Shown: in pieces, positions 42,728-43,728 of the stretch
Layout of the letters: the number at the start of each line of letters is the position of its first letter
Numbering within the stretch: the first letter of the stretch is position 1
NCBI GenBank assembly: GCA_000785145.2
Contig: JSZA02000056.1
Span: forward strand, 1 to 43,728
Direction: 5' to 3'
DNA length: 43,728 nt
Source: Candidatus Thiomargarita nelsonii
GTDB lineage: Bacteria; Pseudomonadota; Gammaproteobacteria; Beggiatoales; Beggiatoaceae
The notes under the pieces: generated by a model
What the model was told of the DNA's origin: nothing
The model's database searches: none
Seen by the model: only the letters and a program-made list of their open reading frames with translations
Translations under genes and position numbers: made by a program

Positions 42728-42767
42728 AAAAAAAAAATGGTAATCAGCTAAAAAACGCCGATTACCA
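42728..42767 (-). terminator. Rho-independent terminator after the first cytochrome c gene
   Basis: On the minus strand TGGTAATC-GGC and its complement form a hairpin followed by ten T. It lies in the 216-bp gap between the two cytochrome genes, so part of the transcription from upstream may stop before the rest of the nos operon. Confidence 0.8.
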
Positions 42768-42906
42768 ATTTTTCACAAATGAACGAAAACCTTCAGTTGT
42801 TTCGGGAATTTCGCTCCGCGGATTTCCCGCAACGAAGATCGCTACGCTAAACAACGAAAAACCTCTTAGGTTTAAAACTAGGACAAAATTTTTCTGGACA
42901 ACTATA

Positions 42907-43617
42907 TCACATTGGGGATACCAGCCACTCAGCCATGTCCTCCATCTCAGCGTCACTCACCGAAGCCATAATCCCCTTCATGAGTGCCGTCAAACCATTG
43001 TTACGCGCACCGCTCTTGATGTCTTTCATCTGAGCGACAGCATAATCCTTGTTCTGCCCAGCGAGCTTGGGATAGCTTGGCATAATAGGCGTTTGGGCAT
43101 CGGCACCGTGACAAGCAGTACAGCCTTTGTTGTTGTAGAGTGCGGCTCCCTTAGCAGCCAGCGTTGCGTCACTTTTCACCTCTTTAGGCAAAGATGTCAG
43201 CCACTCAGCAATAGCCTCCATCTCAGCGTCACTCACCGAAGCCATAATCCCCTTCATGACAACCGACTGACCATTGTTACGCGCACCGCTCTTGATGTCT
43301 TTCATCTGAGTGACAGCATAATCCTTGTTCTGCCCAGCGAGCTTGGGATAGCTTGGCATAATAGGCGTTTTGGCATCGGCACCGTGACAAGCAACACAGC
43401 CTTTGCTGTTGTAGAGCGCATCCCCTTCAACTTGTTTAACCACTGGCATTTCAGGTGCTGGCTTTTCTACTTGCTCAGGTACTGACATTTCTACTTTCTC
43501 AGGAGTCGTCTCCTCTGGCTCGGCAACCGTGGACCCTTCTTTTGAAGGTAAAAAATAGACTGCTATAAATATCACAGCTATGATAGCCAACAGACCAAAT
43601 GTTAAACTTGGCCCTGA
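42907..43617 (-). CDS. Tandem-duplicated c553-type cytochrome, N-terminus separated by a group II intron
   Basis: The protein has a membrane anchor (TFGLLAIIAVIFIAVYFLP), an acidic Pro/Glu-rich linker and two near-identical cytochrome c553 domains. Their haem sites are GCVACHGADAKTPIMPSYPK and GCTACHGADAQTPIMPSYPK, and each domain ends with a conserved SDAEMExxAEWL. The domains arose by a recent duplication (about 90 percent DNA identity over ~190 bp). The reading frame continues upstream of the TTG at 43590 to about SGPSLTFG, and is then lost in intron sequence at about 43620. The start codon is therefore presumed to lie beyond the intron. Likely an electron donor to N2O reductase. Confidence 0.82.
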   Translation of the reverse strand, partial: SGPSLTFGLLAIIAVIFIAVYFLPSKEGSTVAEPEETTPEKVEMSVPEQVEKPAPEMPVVKQVEGDALYNSKGCVACHGADAKTPIMPSYPKLAGQNKDYAVTQMKDIKSGARNNGQSVVMKGIMASVSDAEMEAIAEWLTSLPKEVKSDATLAAKGAALYNNKGCTACHGADAQTPIMPSYPKLAGQNKDYAVAQMKDIKSGARNNGLTALMKGIMASVSDAEMEDMAEWLVSPM

Positions 43618-43728
43618 ACATCACTCACCCCGAAAGGTGGAACACTGCCCAAGGCCAGTCTTCAAAACTGTACGTGAGACTTTCGCGCTCATACAGCTCC
43701 TCGGCTTAGCATAGTCCGTTTGCTAAGT
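43618..43728 (-). mobile_element. 3' end of a group II intron (domain V and VI), runs off the window
   Basis: On the minus strand GAGCUGUAUGAG...CUCACGUACAGUUUU (43699-43664) folds as domain V: an 8-bp lower stem, a CG bulge, an upper stem and a GAAA tetraloop, with the AGC triad near its start. A short domain-VI-like hairpin follows, and the sequence then meets the cytochrome frame at about 43618. The rest of the intron, including any reverse transcriptase, is outside the window. Confidence 0.82.

Overview
The window looks like chromosomal DNA of an AT-rich gammaproteobacterium, most probably a Beggiatoa/Thiotrichales-like sulfur bacterium. This is an inference. It rests on gammaproteobacterial mlaDCB genes, a clade II (atypical) nitrous-oxide-reductase accessory cluster, and the very high load of short palindromic intergenic repeats and MITEs. 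No rRNA, tRNA or CRISPR array was seen. Almost all genes lie on the minus strand.

Layout. (1) 1-2400: an IS607-type element (serine recombinase tnpA plus partial tnpB) inserted in a PIG-L/LmbE gene, next to an acetyltransferase gene broken by a 131-bp MITE. (2) 2591-8112: an exonuclease, an ABC-2 exporter whose two genes are separated by a MazF-type toxin-antitoxin pair, mlaB-mlaC-mlaD, and an aldo/keto reductase. (3) 8188-11436: a 1082-residue ClpB-like AAA+ protein with a degenerate first ATPase domain, on the plus strand. (4) 11500-20860: an accessory region with a GP88-like protein, AAA-ATPase remnants, a frameshifted solo tnpB with a palindrome inserted in frame, several dead genes, a Panacea-type toxin-antitoxin candidate, and an unrecognised coiled-coil protein with an internal duplication. 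That last gene sits behind a perfect-consensus sigma70 promoter. (5) 20860-21948: a DUF1152 protein.

(6) 21997-43617: the nos accessory cluster. Read 5' to 3' on the minus strand it is cytochrome c, cytochrome c, NosB-like protein, membrane ferredoxin, nosD, nosG, nosH, then a roughly 12.7-kb island, then nosF, nosL and a 3'-truncated nosY. The island (about 23.6-36.3 kb) holds a type I restriction-modification operon whose hsdM and hsdR are pseudogenes. Its hsdS and the nested Septu pair ptuA-ptuB look intact. It also carries HEPN, PIN and DUF45-peptidase remnants, chimeric ORFs and patches of duplicated host genes. One patch near 35.1-35.3 kb is stitched from pieces of hsdM, nosH and the AAA+ gene. 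(7) The right edge carries domain V of a group II intron on the minus strand, apparently splitting the first cytochrome c gene.

How the genes fit together: the nos genes would supply copper (NosL, and NosD/F/Y) and electrons (cytochromes, NosG/H, membrane ferredoxin) to a nitrous oxide reductase outside the window. The rest is a zone of defence genes and toxin-antitoxins that is being broken up by palindromic elements and by joins between unrelated fragments.
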